Shown here in pieces: positions 8,209-18,174 of a DNA stretch of 64,000 nt. Each line of letters begins with the position of its first letter. Within the stretch, counting starts at the first letter, position 1. The notes below the pieces were generated by a model. The model had not been told where the DNA came from. It did not search any database and was given only the letters and a program-made list of their open reading frames with translations. A program made the position numbers and the translations under genes. The DNA lies in contig NZ_AUHU01000012.1 in the NCBI RefSeq assembly GCF_000423345.1, forward strand, positions 82,699 to 146,698, written 5' to 3'. Source of the stretch: Marinimicrobium agarilyticum DSM 16975 (lineage in GTDB: Bacteria; Pseudomonadota; Gammaproteobacteria; Pseudomonadales; Cellvibrionaceae).

Positions 8209-11200
8209 TTAGAAGCTCACACGTACGCCCAAGCGGTAGGTGATGCCCGTTTTAAACTCGGAGTAGGTGCGCGACTTGGGTGTTTCTCCGTCCATCGCAT
8301 TGCCTTCTTCCAGCGCCACGAAATCGATGGCACCAGTCTCCTCGTTGTATACACGGTCCACAGCAATTTCACGGCTGGTGAAATACTGGCGGAAGGCGGC
8401 ATCGGTCAGGTTGATGGCCTGGAAGGTAAAGCTGACATTGTCATTCAGCTCGTAACTCGCCGACAGGTCGAGCGAGTCGCGGCCTTCATTCCACAACGTG
8501 CCCTGATTCCAGGTCCGGCCAGACAGACCGGTATTCCAGTCGCTACCTACCAGCGAGTCGCTGGAGCCGCGGTAGCTCAAACGTACCTGGTGTCCGTCCT
8601 GCTCCCAGAAACCAGTCAGGTTGTAGGTATGCTCAGGAGTGTCCGCCACTGGCAGGGTCGGGAGCATCTTACTGGGGTCAACGCTGGACTGGTCTGCGTC
8701 GTACTCACTGTCCTGGTAGGTATAGTTGGCAGACATACCCAACCCGCTCAGGAAGTAGCCCGGGAGGAAGTGGTAGGTTTGTTGATAACCCAGTTCCAGA
8801 CCCGTAATGGAGGCGCCTTTACCGTTGATCACTTTCTCCAAGCTATAAATCCCACAAAGGTCGCGCAGATCATCACTGAAACGGTTCGGATCTGAGGGGA
8901 ACCAACCATAGTCAGCGGTCGCTCGCAGCGGCATACAACCGGTGAGCCCGTTGTCATCGGTGCCGTCATTGGCTGGCAGCATGATCAGGTCATTCGGATC
9001 AACCGTGCCTTCAAGTGAGCGAAGGTCGCTCAAGTACACTTGAGCGCTCTCAGTATCTGTGAAGTTGCTCATGTCTTTGTGGAACACTGCCGCGCTTAGC
9101 ATGGCTGAGTCGTCAAAGTACCACTCCAACGAAAGGTCAAGGTTTTTGGATTCCAGCGGCTCGAGCTGGGTGTTGAACTGCTGGAAGCGGCCGACGTTCG
9201 GATCGCCTGTACCCCAGTAGCCGCCTTCGGTGATGCTGAAACCGGATTGGAGTTTATCGATTTCAGGACGTGTCATGGTCTTAGACACAGCGAAGCGACC
9301 AACCAGATCATCGGTAAACGCGTAGTTTATGTTCAGGCTGGGCAACACGTTTTCATATTCGTTGCTGCCGGTGGCCGCGAACGACTTCAGCTCTTTGTTG
9401 ACAGGGTCGATCCAGCTGTAAGCATTGGTATCGGCGTTGTCAGTGGAAACTGAGGAATCATAGTCCAGCGGTGGTTCAGCCAGTCCTGCCTCCCATGCAC
9501 CATTGCGAACGGTGGATACGTCGGCATAGCGCCACATAGTGTACCAGTTGATTTCTGCGCCCGGGTCGGGCAGGCTCTGATCCTGCTGGTAGGCGGCCCA
9601 AGCAGCATAGGCAGGATCGTGACAGGGGCCCTGGTCGGCGATAGGGGTCCAGCCAGAGGGATCCGGACCTGCGGAAACATCCCAACCTTGTCCGTCCACA
9701 CGCTGGTACTTCTGCTCGTAGCCTTTGCGGTTCGCGGGGTCGTCAAACTCCGGCGCCCGGCATTCGGGGAGGCTGGTGTCACGGAGATCGCGCAGTTGGA
9801 CCAGATCAAATTCGCGCTGAAGGGTTTCGCCATTCTGCCAGAAGTCGACCCCGCCAAACCCCTCGGCCTGAACTTCAGTCTTGACATAACGAACACCGAG
9901 GTCACCGGTCAGGCGGTCATCCATGAAGGAGAAATTGGTTTTCAAGTAGATGGCAGCGGTGTCAATATCAATAGCTCGGGTTTTGGTCTTGTCCGGTGTG
10001 CGGACGGTATTCTCATCATCCAGAACAAGATTGATGGTGTCTACGCCATCAAACGGAACCCAGTTTGCAATGCCCGGGACCTCGTAGCCCAGTGAGTCCA
10101 TAAAGTTGACCCACTCGAGCCCGGATTTTTGGACATCTACTCCTCGAACGTCCGTCAGAGGGCCGCCAGGAACGACGATTACCCTGTCGTTCTCGTCCCG
10201 AATGACTTCTGTTTTCGTGATGCTGTTGAACTGGTAGTTCTGTTGATCGACGAACTTCTCGCGACGACTGGCCTTTGCCCCAAACTCAATGGTAGTTAGT
10301 CCCAATGTATTAATGTCGTAGTCAAAGTCCATCTGGAAGCTGGTGAGTTCGTCTTCTACTTTAATCGCATTCTCAGAAAGAAAAGACAGATTCTGAGAGG
10401 CAATGTCGGCGGGGTTGTAGCCGGTAAAGGCAGTGTTGTCCTCGTACGCCGGTGTGTCGGGGAGGGGGTCGATTTGCTCTCCCAGATCTACAAAACTGTC
10501 ACCTGTAACGAGCTTGCAGCTTCCGGAGGTGCAGTCAAAACCCGCGGGCTCGATATCACGACCAGCGTCGTACAGCAAGCGAGATGGTACCTGGACAAAG
10601 TTCTGCATGACTGCATAAGCGTTGGGGAGGCTTTCCGATTCGCTGCTGGAGTAACCGATCTTGCTCTCCATGCGGAACCGGTCGGTAAACTCATGGGAAA
10701 AGTCCAGTGTAGCGCTGATATTCTCTCGCTCGTCACCGCCTATGGAGGAAACCACGTCGCCAACCGAGAAGCGGTTCATCTTCTTAATGAACGTGTTTGT
10801 GTCGGTATTGATCGTGTACCAATCTTCCTGAGGATCAGTAAACGGTGCGGGCGGACGAATGTCGTTGGGAAGAACGTCCCGCCCTTCCACAAAGTTGGTA
10901 ACACGATTGTCTCGAACGGCAAACCCATCTTTTTGTTGGGTTTCTTCCTGTTTGGTATAAGTGGTGTTGAACATCAACTCGGTGCGATCTGTCGGCGCCC
11001 ACTGAATGCCCAGGTTGGCGCCTTGACGATCATTGGTATTTTTTGACTGTTCGTAGAACGTGGCGGTGGGTTGGATTGCTTTTACACCGGAGATGATGTC
11101 GCCGTTTTGGTCGCGAGCTACCTCTATCAGGCCTGATGCTTCGAAGTCTTCTACGCGGTACTGGTCGCGGCGGTAGGTGTTGGTCTCGTCGTAGACGGTC

Positions 11201-11859
11201 AATGCAACACCGAGTGTTTCGTCGAGAAACGTTTCCGAGACAGAAGCTTGGACCTTGTAGTCCTCCTCTTCGCTGAAGTCGTTGTAGCGACCTTGAACAG
11301 TCAGGGAACGAACATCCTCAGCACGGTCCAGCGGTCGGGTGGTGACCAGGTTAATGGAGGCACCCAGAGAGCCTTCGTCGTGGTCCGCACTGGGGGTTTT
11401 GACCACCTCCAGCTTGGACAAAATATCCGTCGAGAAAGAGCTGAGGTCCACAGCCTGACTAAAGGAGGTGGAGGTCAACTGCTGCCCGTTGATGGAAATG
11501 TTGTTCTGGTTGGCACCGGCGCCGCGAACAGTGACCTGAGCCCCTTCGCCGTTGCGCTGAACCACGGATACCCCAGTAACCCGACCCAGTGCATCGGCGA
11601 TGTTCTGGTCGGTGTTTTTACCCATGTCCTCGGCGTTGATGGTATCCATGATGTTCTGGGCGGTGCGCTTGTCGTCAATGGACTGCTGAAGGGCTCCACG
11701 GATACCCGTAACCACAATCTCTTCTAGCAGCTCGATATCGTTCTCTCCGTTTTGAGAGTCGGCATCGTCGGCTTGCTGGGCATAGGCGGGGAACCCGTGG
11801 GTCGCGAAAATGGCCGCAGACAGGGCGGTCAATTTAAAGTGCTTGGCGATAGATGGCAT
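8209..11859 (-). CDS. TonB-dependent receptor (large oligosaccharide-type)
   Basis: This 1,216-residue outer membrane receptor has a signal peptide ending near PAYAQ, a TonB-box-like segment EEIVVTGIRG, a plug domain (about 60-190, with DALGRVTGVSVVQRNGEG) and a long barrel ending in GVRVSF with a terminal Phe. No extra N-terminal signalling domain is present. Many polysaccharide-linked receptors of this group in marine bacteria exceed 900 residues. The start at 11859 is supported by GAGGT six bases upstream; an in-frame GTG at 11982 would add 41 residues that look nothing like a leader. It probably imports galactan oligosaccharides with the lipoprotein downstream. A promoter with an overlapping inverted repeat lies about 110-160 bases upstream. 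Confidence 0.93.
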   Translation of the reverse strand: MPSIAKHFKLTALSAAIFATHGFPAYAQQADDADSQNGENDIELLEEIVVTGIRGALQQSIDDKRTAQNIMDTINAEDMGKNTDQNIADALGRVTGVSVVQRNGEGAQVTVRGAGANQNNISINGQQLTSTSFSQAVDLSSFSTDILSKLEVVKTPSADHDEGSLGASINLVTTRPLDRAEDVRSLTVQGRYNDFSEEEDYKVQASVSETFLDETLGVALTVYDETNTYRRDQYRVEDFEASGLIEVARDQNGDIISGVKAIQPTATFYEQSKNTNDRQGANLGIQWAPTDRTELMFNTTYTKQEETQQKDGFAVRDNRVTNFVEGRDVLPNDIRPPAPFTDPQEDWYTINTDTNTFIKKMNRFSVGDVVSSIGGDERENISATLDFSHEFTDRFRMESKIGYSSSESESLPNAYAVMQNFVQVPSRLLYDAGRDIEPAGFDCTSGSCKLVTGDSFVDLGEQIDPLPDTPAYEDNTAFTGYNPADIASQNLSFLSENAIKVEDELTSFQMDFDYDINTLGLTTIEFGAKASRREKFVDQQNYQFNSITKTEVIRDENDRVIVVPGGPLTDVRGVDVQKSGLEWVNFMDSLGYEVPGIANWVPFDGVDTINLVLDDENTVRTPDKTKTRAIDIDTAAIYLKTNFSFMDDRLTGDLGVRYVKTEVQAEGFGGVDFWQNGETLQREFDLVQLRDLRDTSLPECRAPEFDDPANRKGYEQKYQRVDGQGWDVSAGPDPSGWTPIADQGPCHDPAYAAWAAYQQDQSLPDPGAEINWYTMWRYADVSTVRNGAWEAGLAEPPLDYDSSVSTDNADTNAYSWIDPVNKELKSFAATGSNEYENVLPSLNINYAFTDDLVGRFAVSKTMTRPEIDKLQSGFSITEGGYWGTGDPNVGRFQQFNTQLEPLESKNLDLSLEWYFDDSAMLSAAVFHKDMSNFTDTESAQVYLSDLRSLEGTVDPNDLIMLPANDGTDDNGLTGCMPLRATADYGWFPSDPNRFSDDLRDLCGIYSLEKVINGKGASITGLELGYQQTYHFLPGYFLSGLGMSANYTYQDSEYDADQSSVDPSKMLPTLPVADTPEHTYNLTGFWEQDGHQVRLSYRGSSDSLVGSDWNTGLSGRTWNQGTLWNEGRDSLDLSASYELNDNVSFTFQAINLTDAAFRQYFTSREIAVDRVYNEETGAIDFVALEEGNAMDGETPKSRTYSEFKTGITYRLGVRVSF

Positions 11860-11970
11860 CTTGAACCTCGCTGGTAGTTGCTCATTATTTTTATGGGAGC
11901 GCCCGAAGGCGGGGCTCTCAAAAGGATAGTCGGTCTGCTCGACAGGCAGGTTTGTTATACCCTTACCGTA

Positions 11971-12018
11971 ATTGTGAACCAATACAAATTATTGTCAATA
12001 GGAGATTGGTGACAATAA
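11971..12018 (-). promoter_or_regulatory. candidate promoter and overlapping operator for the TonB-dependent receptor
   Basis: On the - strand TTGACA (11993-11998) is followed after 16 bases by CACAAT (11971-11976), a reasonable sigma-70 pair. A perfect nine-base inverted repeat, TTATTGTCA at 11989-11997 and TGACAATAA at 12010-12018, overlaps the -35 box. Its half-sites match the ATTGT/ACAAT palindromes found upstream of other genes of the locus. The overlap with the -35 box fits repression. Its function is inferred. Confidence 0.55.
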
Positions 12019-12150
12019 ACAAAAATGGTAGAGGAAATAGTGGGTGGTTTACGTAGGCTTATATGAAAAAGGAATATACCGGCGGAGGATGAGAAGAGCG
12101 AGGGCGGGAAGCGCCCCCACAGCGCAGGCCGTGGGGGCGAAGGGGGTGGG

Positions 12151-15100
12151 TTAGCGTTGCGGTTGGGTGGAGAAGTCCCACACCGTCAGGTTTGATACCG
12201 TCAGCTCACCGTTATGGTGGAAGTCCGCCAGTATCTGGTTATTGCTTTGAAGCACGCTGACCGGCACCGGTATTTCCAGCGTGGCGAAATACCGCTCGGC
12301 GCTGTTCTCTTTGGGGCCGCGCCAGTCGATAGGCGTTTCTACGGCTGTACCGTTGATGGTGAGCGAGTCCAGGGTCAGGTTGCCCCCTTCAACGTCGTCT
12401 TCTCCCGGGTACAGGGCCACGGTGAGTCGAAGCATGGCCTCAGCGGCACCCGAAGGCACCTGAACGCCGTCGACGTTCAGCTCCACGGCGCCGCCCGCGA
12501 CGGATACCCGGTGGGGTTCACTGCCACCGCTGACGCTGTCGCCGAAGTACTTGTGCTCCTGCACCTGCTCGTTGACCGCAATGTTGGCGTTGGTGCTGTA
12601 GCGCAGCACCACGGTGCCATTGCCCTCAAGCGTTACCGTGGAAGGGGCCTGGTTCATATGCCGGCGGTCCAGCAACACGCTGTCGTCACCCGGGTAATAC
12701 AGCTGACGGAGCTCAACGTTGCTGAGGCTGTTGCCCCCGAGGCCAGACACGTTCAGGTCGACTGTCGTGGCGGCGGTTTCCAGGTTGTTGAGGATCACAA
12801 ACAGGTTGGAACCGTCGACGTAGGAGTCTACCTGTACGTCCGGGTCGGTGGAGGCGGTGTCGACGCGGGTGCCTTGAACGTCTTTCCATAGCTCATAGAA
12901 ATGAATGTAGGACGACCACTCCCAGTTGCCGCTATTGAGTTGGTCTTCAATCAGCATAGCGTAGTGGTAGCGAGTGGTGCACGGTGTGGCGTCGTCGTAG
13001 CCACAGCCGCCCGGCAGGTAGCCCCACAGGGGTTTGGCGGGCGTAAAGGGCATGGACTTGATCACGTAGTCCGGACGCTCCAGGAACTGCATCAGCATGG
13101 CGTTGAAGGACTTCAGGCTTTCCGCATCGAACCGCTCTTCGTGAGCGCGCTGGTCCCAGCCGCCCTGAACGGCACCATACTCGGACAGTACGATGGGTTT
13201 GCGGTTGTTGACGCCGTTTTCGTGAACGTCGTACCACTCCATCATATCCAGCATGGCCTGCACATGGCCGCCTCGACGCAGGGTTTCCGGGCCGGTCATG
13301 TTCACGGAGGGCCAGTCATAGATGTGTACGGCATAGAAGTCCATATTGTCGCCGGCGGCTTCCATAAAGCCTTTCCACATCACGTCCCACTGGTACCAGT
13401 CCTGGGCTCGCGTATCGTCCACTGGGGTCGCCATCGCATTCTCATAGAAGGCTTCGGCTTCCGCTTCCTGCTGTGGGTCTTCGTGGGTGATCCATTGGTC
13501 GTAGTTGTCGTCAGCGTAGCGGGAAATCCCGTCACGTTTATAAAAATCATGCTGACCCCAGGTCATGCCGCCAATCATTGGTGCTTCGCTGCCGAGGCGG
13601 CTGCGAATCTGGTTGGCCACCAGGTTGTGGTACTCCCAGATCGCCTCCTGGTTGGTGACCATAAACGCGCCGGTTTTCATTTTCATGTCCGGCTCGTTAA
13701 TCACTTCCCAAAAAGTGGGCATGGGTTCACCGACATTGCCGTTGCCACTGTGAGCGAAGTATTGCTCCAGGTACTGCCCCATCCATTCGGCCGAGGTCTG
13801 AATGTCCTTGGGCTGCCAGTCGGTGTTGGTAAAGCCCGTTGAGTACCAGGACAGCGTGGGATACGTCGGGTGTGGATTGGTCCCGGCAATCATTTCGGTT
13901 TTGCTTTCCGGGAAGCGATCATACAGCGGCGTATTCTCGTAGAGTTGCCGTAGCTCTTCGCCGCGCGTCACCATCCACTCGAGGTCAGCGTGGTTGGGCC
14001 GCTGTTCGTCTTCCGGTGTTTCGCCGAACTTCCAGGTCGCAGACCCGTTGTCCCGACCAAAATAGACGTCCAGGGTGTTCAGAACGTAATTGAGCTTGTC
14101 GGTGTGCCCGTTCCAGTCCTGCTCGAACACGGTGGAGTGCATAGTCATGTGGCGATCCCGCCCAAAGTCGGAGACGCCGTTGACGATATGCTCGATATTG
14201 GCATTGACGTTGACGGTTACCGTTTCCGCATTGCTTACCTGCGAAGAAGAGCAGCCATTGCGGTTGGCAAACTCGCCAGCGGGGGTAGCGGAACAGGTGT
14301 CTTCAGCGTTGACGACGCCGTCTCCGTCGTTGTCACGGCCGGTAGCGCTGCAACCGTCGGGGCCAACATTGACGCCGTAGGCGGTGGGGCAGCTGTCACT
14401 CTCGTTGGCGACGCCATCAAAGTCATCGTCGTCGCCGCCGGAGCTTTCGCAGCCCTGTTCATCCACAAAGGCGTTTTGAGGCGTGGAAGGGCATTGGTCT
14501 ATCAGGTCGCTGATGCCGTCCTCATCCCCGTCGCGTTGGGAGGCAGAGCAGCCCTCGCCGTTGGCGACTTCCGAGTCGGGGGTATCGGGGCAAACGTCGT
14601 TGATATCCGAGATGCCGTCCCCATCACCGTCCAGATTATTGTCCACGGCTCCGATTCGGCGGAACTCAATGGCGTCGATGTTGAACTGGAAGTCCTCCGA
14701 CCCCGCGCCCGTGATCCGAATGCGGGACTCGCCTGGGAAGATGTTAAAGCGAGTGCTGGAGGTTTGGTCGTAGAAAGTGTCCCAGTCACCCTGGCTGGTA
14801 ATGGCAGTGGTGTTTTTCAGCACCAGGTCACCGCTGTGGTCAGTAACCATCAGGCCGGCGGCAGTTCCACTGCTGTTACCGGTGGCGACCCGGTACACCG
14901 CTTCATACAGCCCCCCGTCGCTGTGATTGATCACGAACTCAATGTGGTCACCCGCGTTGAAATAGTTCACCGCGGTGCCGCCGTCCACCTGATAGGTTTC
15001 CAGCTCGCCTGCGGACGCTTGGTAGTGCTCTGCTTCCAGAGTGAAAGTGCCCGAAACAGGGATCGGGTCACCGGACGGAGGCGCGCTTGAGGCGCTGGAC

Positions 15101-16158
15101 GACGCACTTGAAGACACGCTGGATGTCACGCTTGAAGAAGCGCTCGATGAGGCGCTGGAAGAGGGCATGGACGAGCTGGACGAGGCGCTCGAGCTGCTGC
15201 TGGAGGCGGTGCCTGCAAAACTCAGCTCAAAGGCGTCCAGGTTCCACTGCCAGTCATTGCTGCCCGCGCCCTGAAGTCGAATATCGACTACCCCTTGGGG
15301 CAGGTAGACGCTGCTCGTGGCCTCCAGAGCGTTGAACGTGTCCCAGCTACTGGCGGGGACAGACGTGGTGTGCTTGGAAACCCAACTGCCACTTTCGTTG
15401 ACCAATAATTCAACGGCGGCGCCGTCGCTGATGGCCGTGCCGATGTAATAGGTCAGATCGTAAAGGCCGGCCTGTGGCACCGACACCTGATAATCAGCGT
15501 AGTCGCCACGGTTGACGTAATTCAGGGCCGTCGCGCCGTTTACCGTATATACGCTGATGGGGTCGGGCTGGCCGTCGGCATAGGTGCCACCAATGGCATG
15601 GTAGTTTTCGGCTTCTTGCCGCAGCCCCGGAGTGGGCTCGGGTTCAACGTCGCTTTCCATCAGCGTCAGCCGGAATTTATCCATGTTCCACTGCCAAGCA
15701 TTGCTGCCCGAGCCGTGCAACCGAATGCGTACCGTACCGGCCGGCAGTTGAACGGTATGGGGCGCGAGGACGGACTCGAAGTAGTCCCAGTGGCCGGTGG
15801 GCACGGTGGTCTGGCCCTGGCTGTTCCAACTGGAGCCGTCGTTGACCAGAAACTCCACTTCCGAGCCCGAGCTCACAGAGGTGCCCACCAAATACTCCAC
15901 ACCGTAGGTGCCGGCGTCGGCAAGCTCTATCTCGTATTCGACGTAATCCCCATGATTGACGTAGTTGATGGCATCAGTGCCATTGACGGTGTAGACGCTC
16001 ACCGGCTGTGGCTGTCCATCAGCGTAACTTCCACCGGACCCGTCAAAGGCCTCTGCCTCGACTTCTAACGTTTGCGCGACCGCGTGGTACCCCGCCAATG
16101 TGCCGCCCGAGAGGGTGGCAATCATTAAGGGGAGTGTCGCTAGCTGCTTTTTATTCAT
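12151..16158 (-). CDS. secreted multimodular GH86 enzyme (beta-agarase or beta-porphyranase) with three CBM6-like modules and TSP3 repeats
   Basis: This is a 1,335-residue secreted enzyme. A signal peptide (1-29) is followed by two very similar CBM6-like modules (about 30-168 and 180-315), a serine-rich linker (about 319-360), a third and more divergent CBM6-like module (about 370-502), calcium-binding thrombospondin type 3 repeats (about 505-640) and a GH86 catalytic domain with its C-terminal beta-domains (about 645-1335). The probable acid/base is Glu822 in WEVINEPDM and the probable nucleophile Glu993 in IVLSEYGA. GH86 enzymes are endo-acting on agarose or porphyran; CBM6 modules of agarases bind chain ends. 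The start has GAGG five bases upstream. It is divergent from the sulfatase gene. Agarose versus porphyran preference cannot be told from sequence alone. Confidence 0.88.
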   Translation of the reverse strand: MNKKQLATLPLMIATLSGGTLAGYHAVAQTLEVEAEAFDGSGGSYADGQPQPVSVYTVNGTDAINYVNHGDYVEYEIELADAGTYGVEYLVGTSVSSGSEVEFLVNDGSSWNSQGQTTVPTGHWDYFESVLAPHTVQLPAGTVRIRLHGSGSNAWQWNMDKFRLTLMESDVEPEPTPGLRQEAENYHAIGGTYADGQPDPISVYTVNGATALNYVNRGDYADYQVSVPQAGLYDLTYYIGTAISDGAAVELLVNESGSWVSKHTTSVPASSWDTFNALEATSSVYLPQGVVDIRLQGAGSNDWQWNLDAFELSFAGTASSSSSSASSSSSMPSSSASSSASSSVTSSVSSSASSSASSAPPSGDPIPVSGTFTLEAEHYQASAGELETYQVDGGTAVNYFNAGDHIEFVINHSDGGLYEAVYRVATGNSSGTAAGLMVTDHSGDLVLKNTTAITSQGDWDTFYDQTSSTRFNIFPGESRIRITGAGSEDFQFNIDAIEFRRIGAVDNNLDGDGDGISDINDVCPDTPDSEVANGEGCSASQRDGDEDGISDLIDQCPSTPQNAFVDEQGCESSGGDDDDFDGVANESDSCPTAYGVNVGPDGCSATGRDNDGDGVVNAEDTCSATPAGEFANRNGCSSSQVSNAETVTVNVNANIEHIVNGVSDFGRDRHMTMHSTVFEQDWNGHTDKLNYVLNTLDVYFGRDNGSATWKFGETPEDEQRPNHADLEWMVTRGEELRQLYENTPLYDRFPESKTEMIAGTNPHPTYPTLSWYSTGFTNTDWQPKDIQTSAEWMGQYLEQYFAHSGNGNVGEPMPTFWEVINEPDMKMKTGAFMVTNQEAIWEYHNLVANQIRSRLGSEAPMIGGMTWGQHDFYKRDGISRYADDNYDQWITHEDPQQEAEAEAFYENAMATPVDDTRAQDWYQWDVMWKGFMEAAGDNMDFYAVHIYDWPSVNMTGPETLRRGGHVQAMLDMMEWYDVHENGVNNRKPIVLSEYGAVQGGWDQRAHEERFDAESLKSFNAMLMQFLERPDYVIKSMPFTPAKPLWGYLPGGCGYDDATPCTTRYHYAMLIEDQLNSGNWEWSSYIHFYELWKDVQGTRVDTASTDPDVQVDSYVDGSNLFVILNNLETAATTVDLNVSGLGGNSLSNVELRQLYYPGDDSVLLDRRHMNQAPSTVTLEGNGTVVLRYSTNANIAVNEQVQEHKYFGDSVSGGSEPHRVSVAGGAVELNVDGVQVPSGAAEAMLRLTVALYPGEDDVEGGNLTLDSLTINGTAVETPIDWRGPKENSAERYFATLEIPVPVSVLQSNNQILADFHHNGELTVSNLTVWDFSTQPQR

Positions 16159-16415
16159 AAAAACCTCTAAGCACGATTAGTTATAGGATTATTGATGTCT
16201 AGCAAGCCATACCACTGGGCTGCTAGCCGGAATTCCCTTTCGTTACCGCTCGAGGTGAGAAAGCACTCGCGTGACCCCTGCAAAAGAGGGGACGGAGTGC
16301 GAACACATCGACCCATGCCAGCGATTGTCGGTGTAGTGCTTGGGCATGGGGCGAAGTGAAAGGGCCCTTGGTCTTATGTGTTGGTGGCGGGCCTTAACTG
16401 GTTTTGGTAACCGTA

Positions 16416-16429
16416 TATTGTCTACAGTA
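16416..16429. promoter_or_regulatory. candidate operator, ATTGTNNACAAT family
   Basis: TATTGTCTACAGTA is a near-perfect palindrome (one mismatch) with the same half-sites as those at 34550 and 44709. It lies about 260 bases before the GH86 start and 190 before the sulfatase start. A GntR-type regulator would be a reasonable guess, by inference only. Confidence 0.5.
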
Positions 16430-16584
16430 CACATTTCTAAGGCAGGCTAGTAGGTAGATCGGTGGTTTGGGTGCCAATCATCCCGTTTTGAGACGAGAGT
16501 CACACTGGTGCGATGATTTGAGTGCCTGCACGATAGTTTGGTGGGGCTGCGGCGCAGGGTTTTCGGGGCAGCAAGTGTGTGCTA

Positions 16585-16598
16585 TATTGATGACAATA
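16585..16598. promoter_or_regulatory. candidate operator just upstream of the sulfatase start
   Basis: TATTGATGACAATA lies inside the larger palindrome at 16583-16600, which has seven-base arms around a four-base centre. It sits about 20 bases before the sulfatase start codon, so a bound protein could block transcription or initiation. Confidence 0.5.
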
Positions 16599-16617
16599 TA
16601 CAATAATGAGGTGGGTA

Positions 16618-18129
16618 ATGTCTGTTATTCGTGTGGGTTCGTGTCTGTCCCAATTCGCTTGCTTGATGGCGGGGTTGCTGTGTTTGTTTTTCTCCACGAC
16701 CGTCGAGGCTGAGGCAACTCAGCCGAATATTCTGGTGATTCTGGCGGATGATCTGGGTTATGGAGACCTTGGATACACCGGCTCCAAAGAAATCAGAACG
16801 CCCAATATTGATGATTTGGCCGCCGGAGGGGTGGTCATGGAGAACGGCTATGTGACCCACCCCTATTGTGGCCCCTCCCGGGCGGGATTGCTGACCGGGC
16901 GCTACCAGGCGCGTTTTGGGATGGAAAATAATGTCGCCTATTCACCGTATGATCCTCATGCGGGGCTGCCGGAGGAGGAGCGGACATTTGCCTCGCGTCT
17001 CCAGGCGGTTGGCTATACCACAGGCATTATCGGAAAATGGCACCTCGGCGCAGCTCCGAATCATCACCCCAATCGCCGGGGGTTTGACTACTTCTATGGA
17101 TTTTTGTCAGGGGGCCATAACTACTTTCCGGAGGATGTTAGCGTGACCCGCCCGTTGCTGACCGAAGGTGGCAAGCCGGACTACATGGTGAATGAAGGGG
17201 GTTATTTGCCGTTAATGCGAAATGAAAAAGGGGCCACCTTCGACGAATACCTGACAACGGCGCTGAGTCGTGATGCCGCCCGCTTCGTGCGCGAGAGCGA
17301 CTCGCCGTTTATGCTCTACCTCTCCTACAACGCCCCCCACGCACCGCTGGAGGCGCCTCAGGACGTTACTGATCAGTATCAACACATTGAAGACCCGGAG
17401 CGGCGTACCTATGCCGCGATGGTGGACGTTATGGACCGTGGGATTGGCCAAGTGCTTGAGGCGTTAAAGCAATCGGGTAAGTACGAAAATACCCTGATTT
17501 TCTTTCTGTCGGACAATGGTGGTGTCTACCCAGAGTCCTGGATGCCCAATGCCGACTGGGCGGACAACTCTCCCTACCGGCGCGGCAAAGTGAGCTTGCT
17601 TGAAGGCGGGGTACATGTTCCGTTTGTTGTGCACTGGCCGGGAACCCTTCCAGAGGGCAAACGCTTTGATGGCTTGGTCTCGGCTTTGGATATCGCAGCG
17701 ACCTCCGTTGCGCTGGCCGGGGCAGAAGTGCCCGAGGACAAGCTGGATGGAGTGAACCTCATGCCGTTTCTATCCGATGAGCGGCAGGGGTCGCCTCACA
17801 AAGCCCTGTTTTGGCGGCTGGAAGAGGACGACTACCTTTGGGCTGTTCGCACGCCAGAGTACAAGTACATGCGTCAACCCTTGCCGGGCGTTGGTAAAGG
17901 CTTCTTCGATATGGTGAATGATCCCTACGAAAGTGAAAACCTGTTGGGAGAACACCCGCAGAAGCAAGAGCAACTGGCAGAGCTTTGGAACGAGTGGAAC
18001 GCGAAGAACCAGTCAAACGTTCTGCTCCAAGCCTACCCCTATATGGAGCGCCGAAAAGCCTTCTATGATGCTTTGTATAAAGAGCGCGTTCGGGCGGCAA
18101 AGCAACGGGAGCCTTACACGGTTCAGTAG
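16618..18129 (+). CDS. secreted type I (formylglycine-dependent) sulfatase, family S1
   Basis: This 503-residue enzyme carries the sulfatase signature CGPSRAGLLTG, in which Cys84 would be converted to formylglycine; the CxPSR form suits the aerobic or anaerobic maturases, which are not in this window. Metal-binding Asp residues appear in ADDLGYGD, and the later motifs GKWHLG and FLSDNGG are intact. A signal peptide ending near VEAEA sends it to the periplasm or outside. The start at 16618 has GAGGTG six bases upstream; the ATG at 16606 would overlap that site. In a galactan locus it probably removes sulfate esters, for example from L-galactose-6-sulfate of porphyran. The subfamily and regiospecificity cannot be assigned here. 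Confidence 0.92.
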   Translation: MSVIRVGSCLSQFACLMAGLLCLFFSTTVEAEATQPNILVILADDLGYGDLGYTGSKEIRTPNIDDLAAGGVVMENGYVTHPYCGPSRAGLLTGRYQARFGMENNVAYSPYDPHAGLPEEERTFASRLQAVGYTTGIIGKWHLGAAPNHHPNRRGFDYFYGFLSGGHNYFPEDVSVTRPLLTEGGKPDYMVNEGGYLPLMRNEKGATFDEYLTTALSRDAARFVRESDSPFMLYLSYNAPHAPLEAPQDVTDQYQHIEDPERRTYAAMVDVMDRGIGQVLEALKQSGKYENTLIFFLSDNGGVYPESWMPNADWADNSPYRRGKVSLLEGGVHVPFVVHWPGTLPEGKRFDGLVSALDIAATSVALAGAEVPEDKLDGVNLMPFLSDERQGSPHKALFWRLEEDDYLWAVRTPEYKYMRQPLPGVGKGFFDMVNDPYESENLLGEHPQKQEQLAELWNEWNAKNQSNVLLQAYPYMERRKAFYDALYKERVRAAKQREPYTVQ

Positions 18130-18146
18130 CCCCCATCACTACCTCC

Positions 18147-18174
18147 CTCCCGCAGCTCTCACGGGCGGCGGGAG
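18147..18174 (+). terminator. possible weak terminator hairpin after the sulfatase gene
   Basis: CTCCCGC and GCGGGAG form a seven-base GC-rich stem around a loop of about 14 bases, 18 bases past the stop codon. There is no T tract, so termination would be partial or Rho-assisted. Confidence 0.35.

Larger units (their letters stand above)
16159..16617. other. divergent regulatory region between the GH86 and sulfatase genes
   Basis: No coding potential is evident in this 459-base stretch. It holds two candidate operators (16416-16429 and 16585-16598), listed separately. Promoters for both arms are expected here, but no convincing -35/-10 pair was identified. Confidence 0.5.

Noticed and set aside
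15080..15210. Tandem-looking DNA repeats in the GH86 gene, and similar ones near 34705-34830
   Set aside because: They encode serine-rich linkers with mixed serine codons; they are low-complexity coding sequence rather than minisatellites or a CRISPR array.
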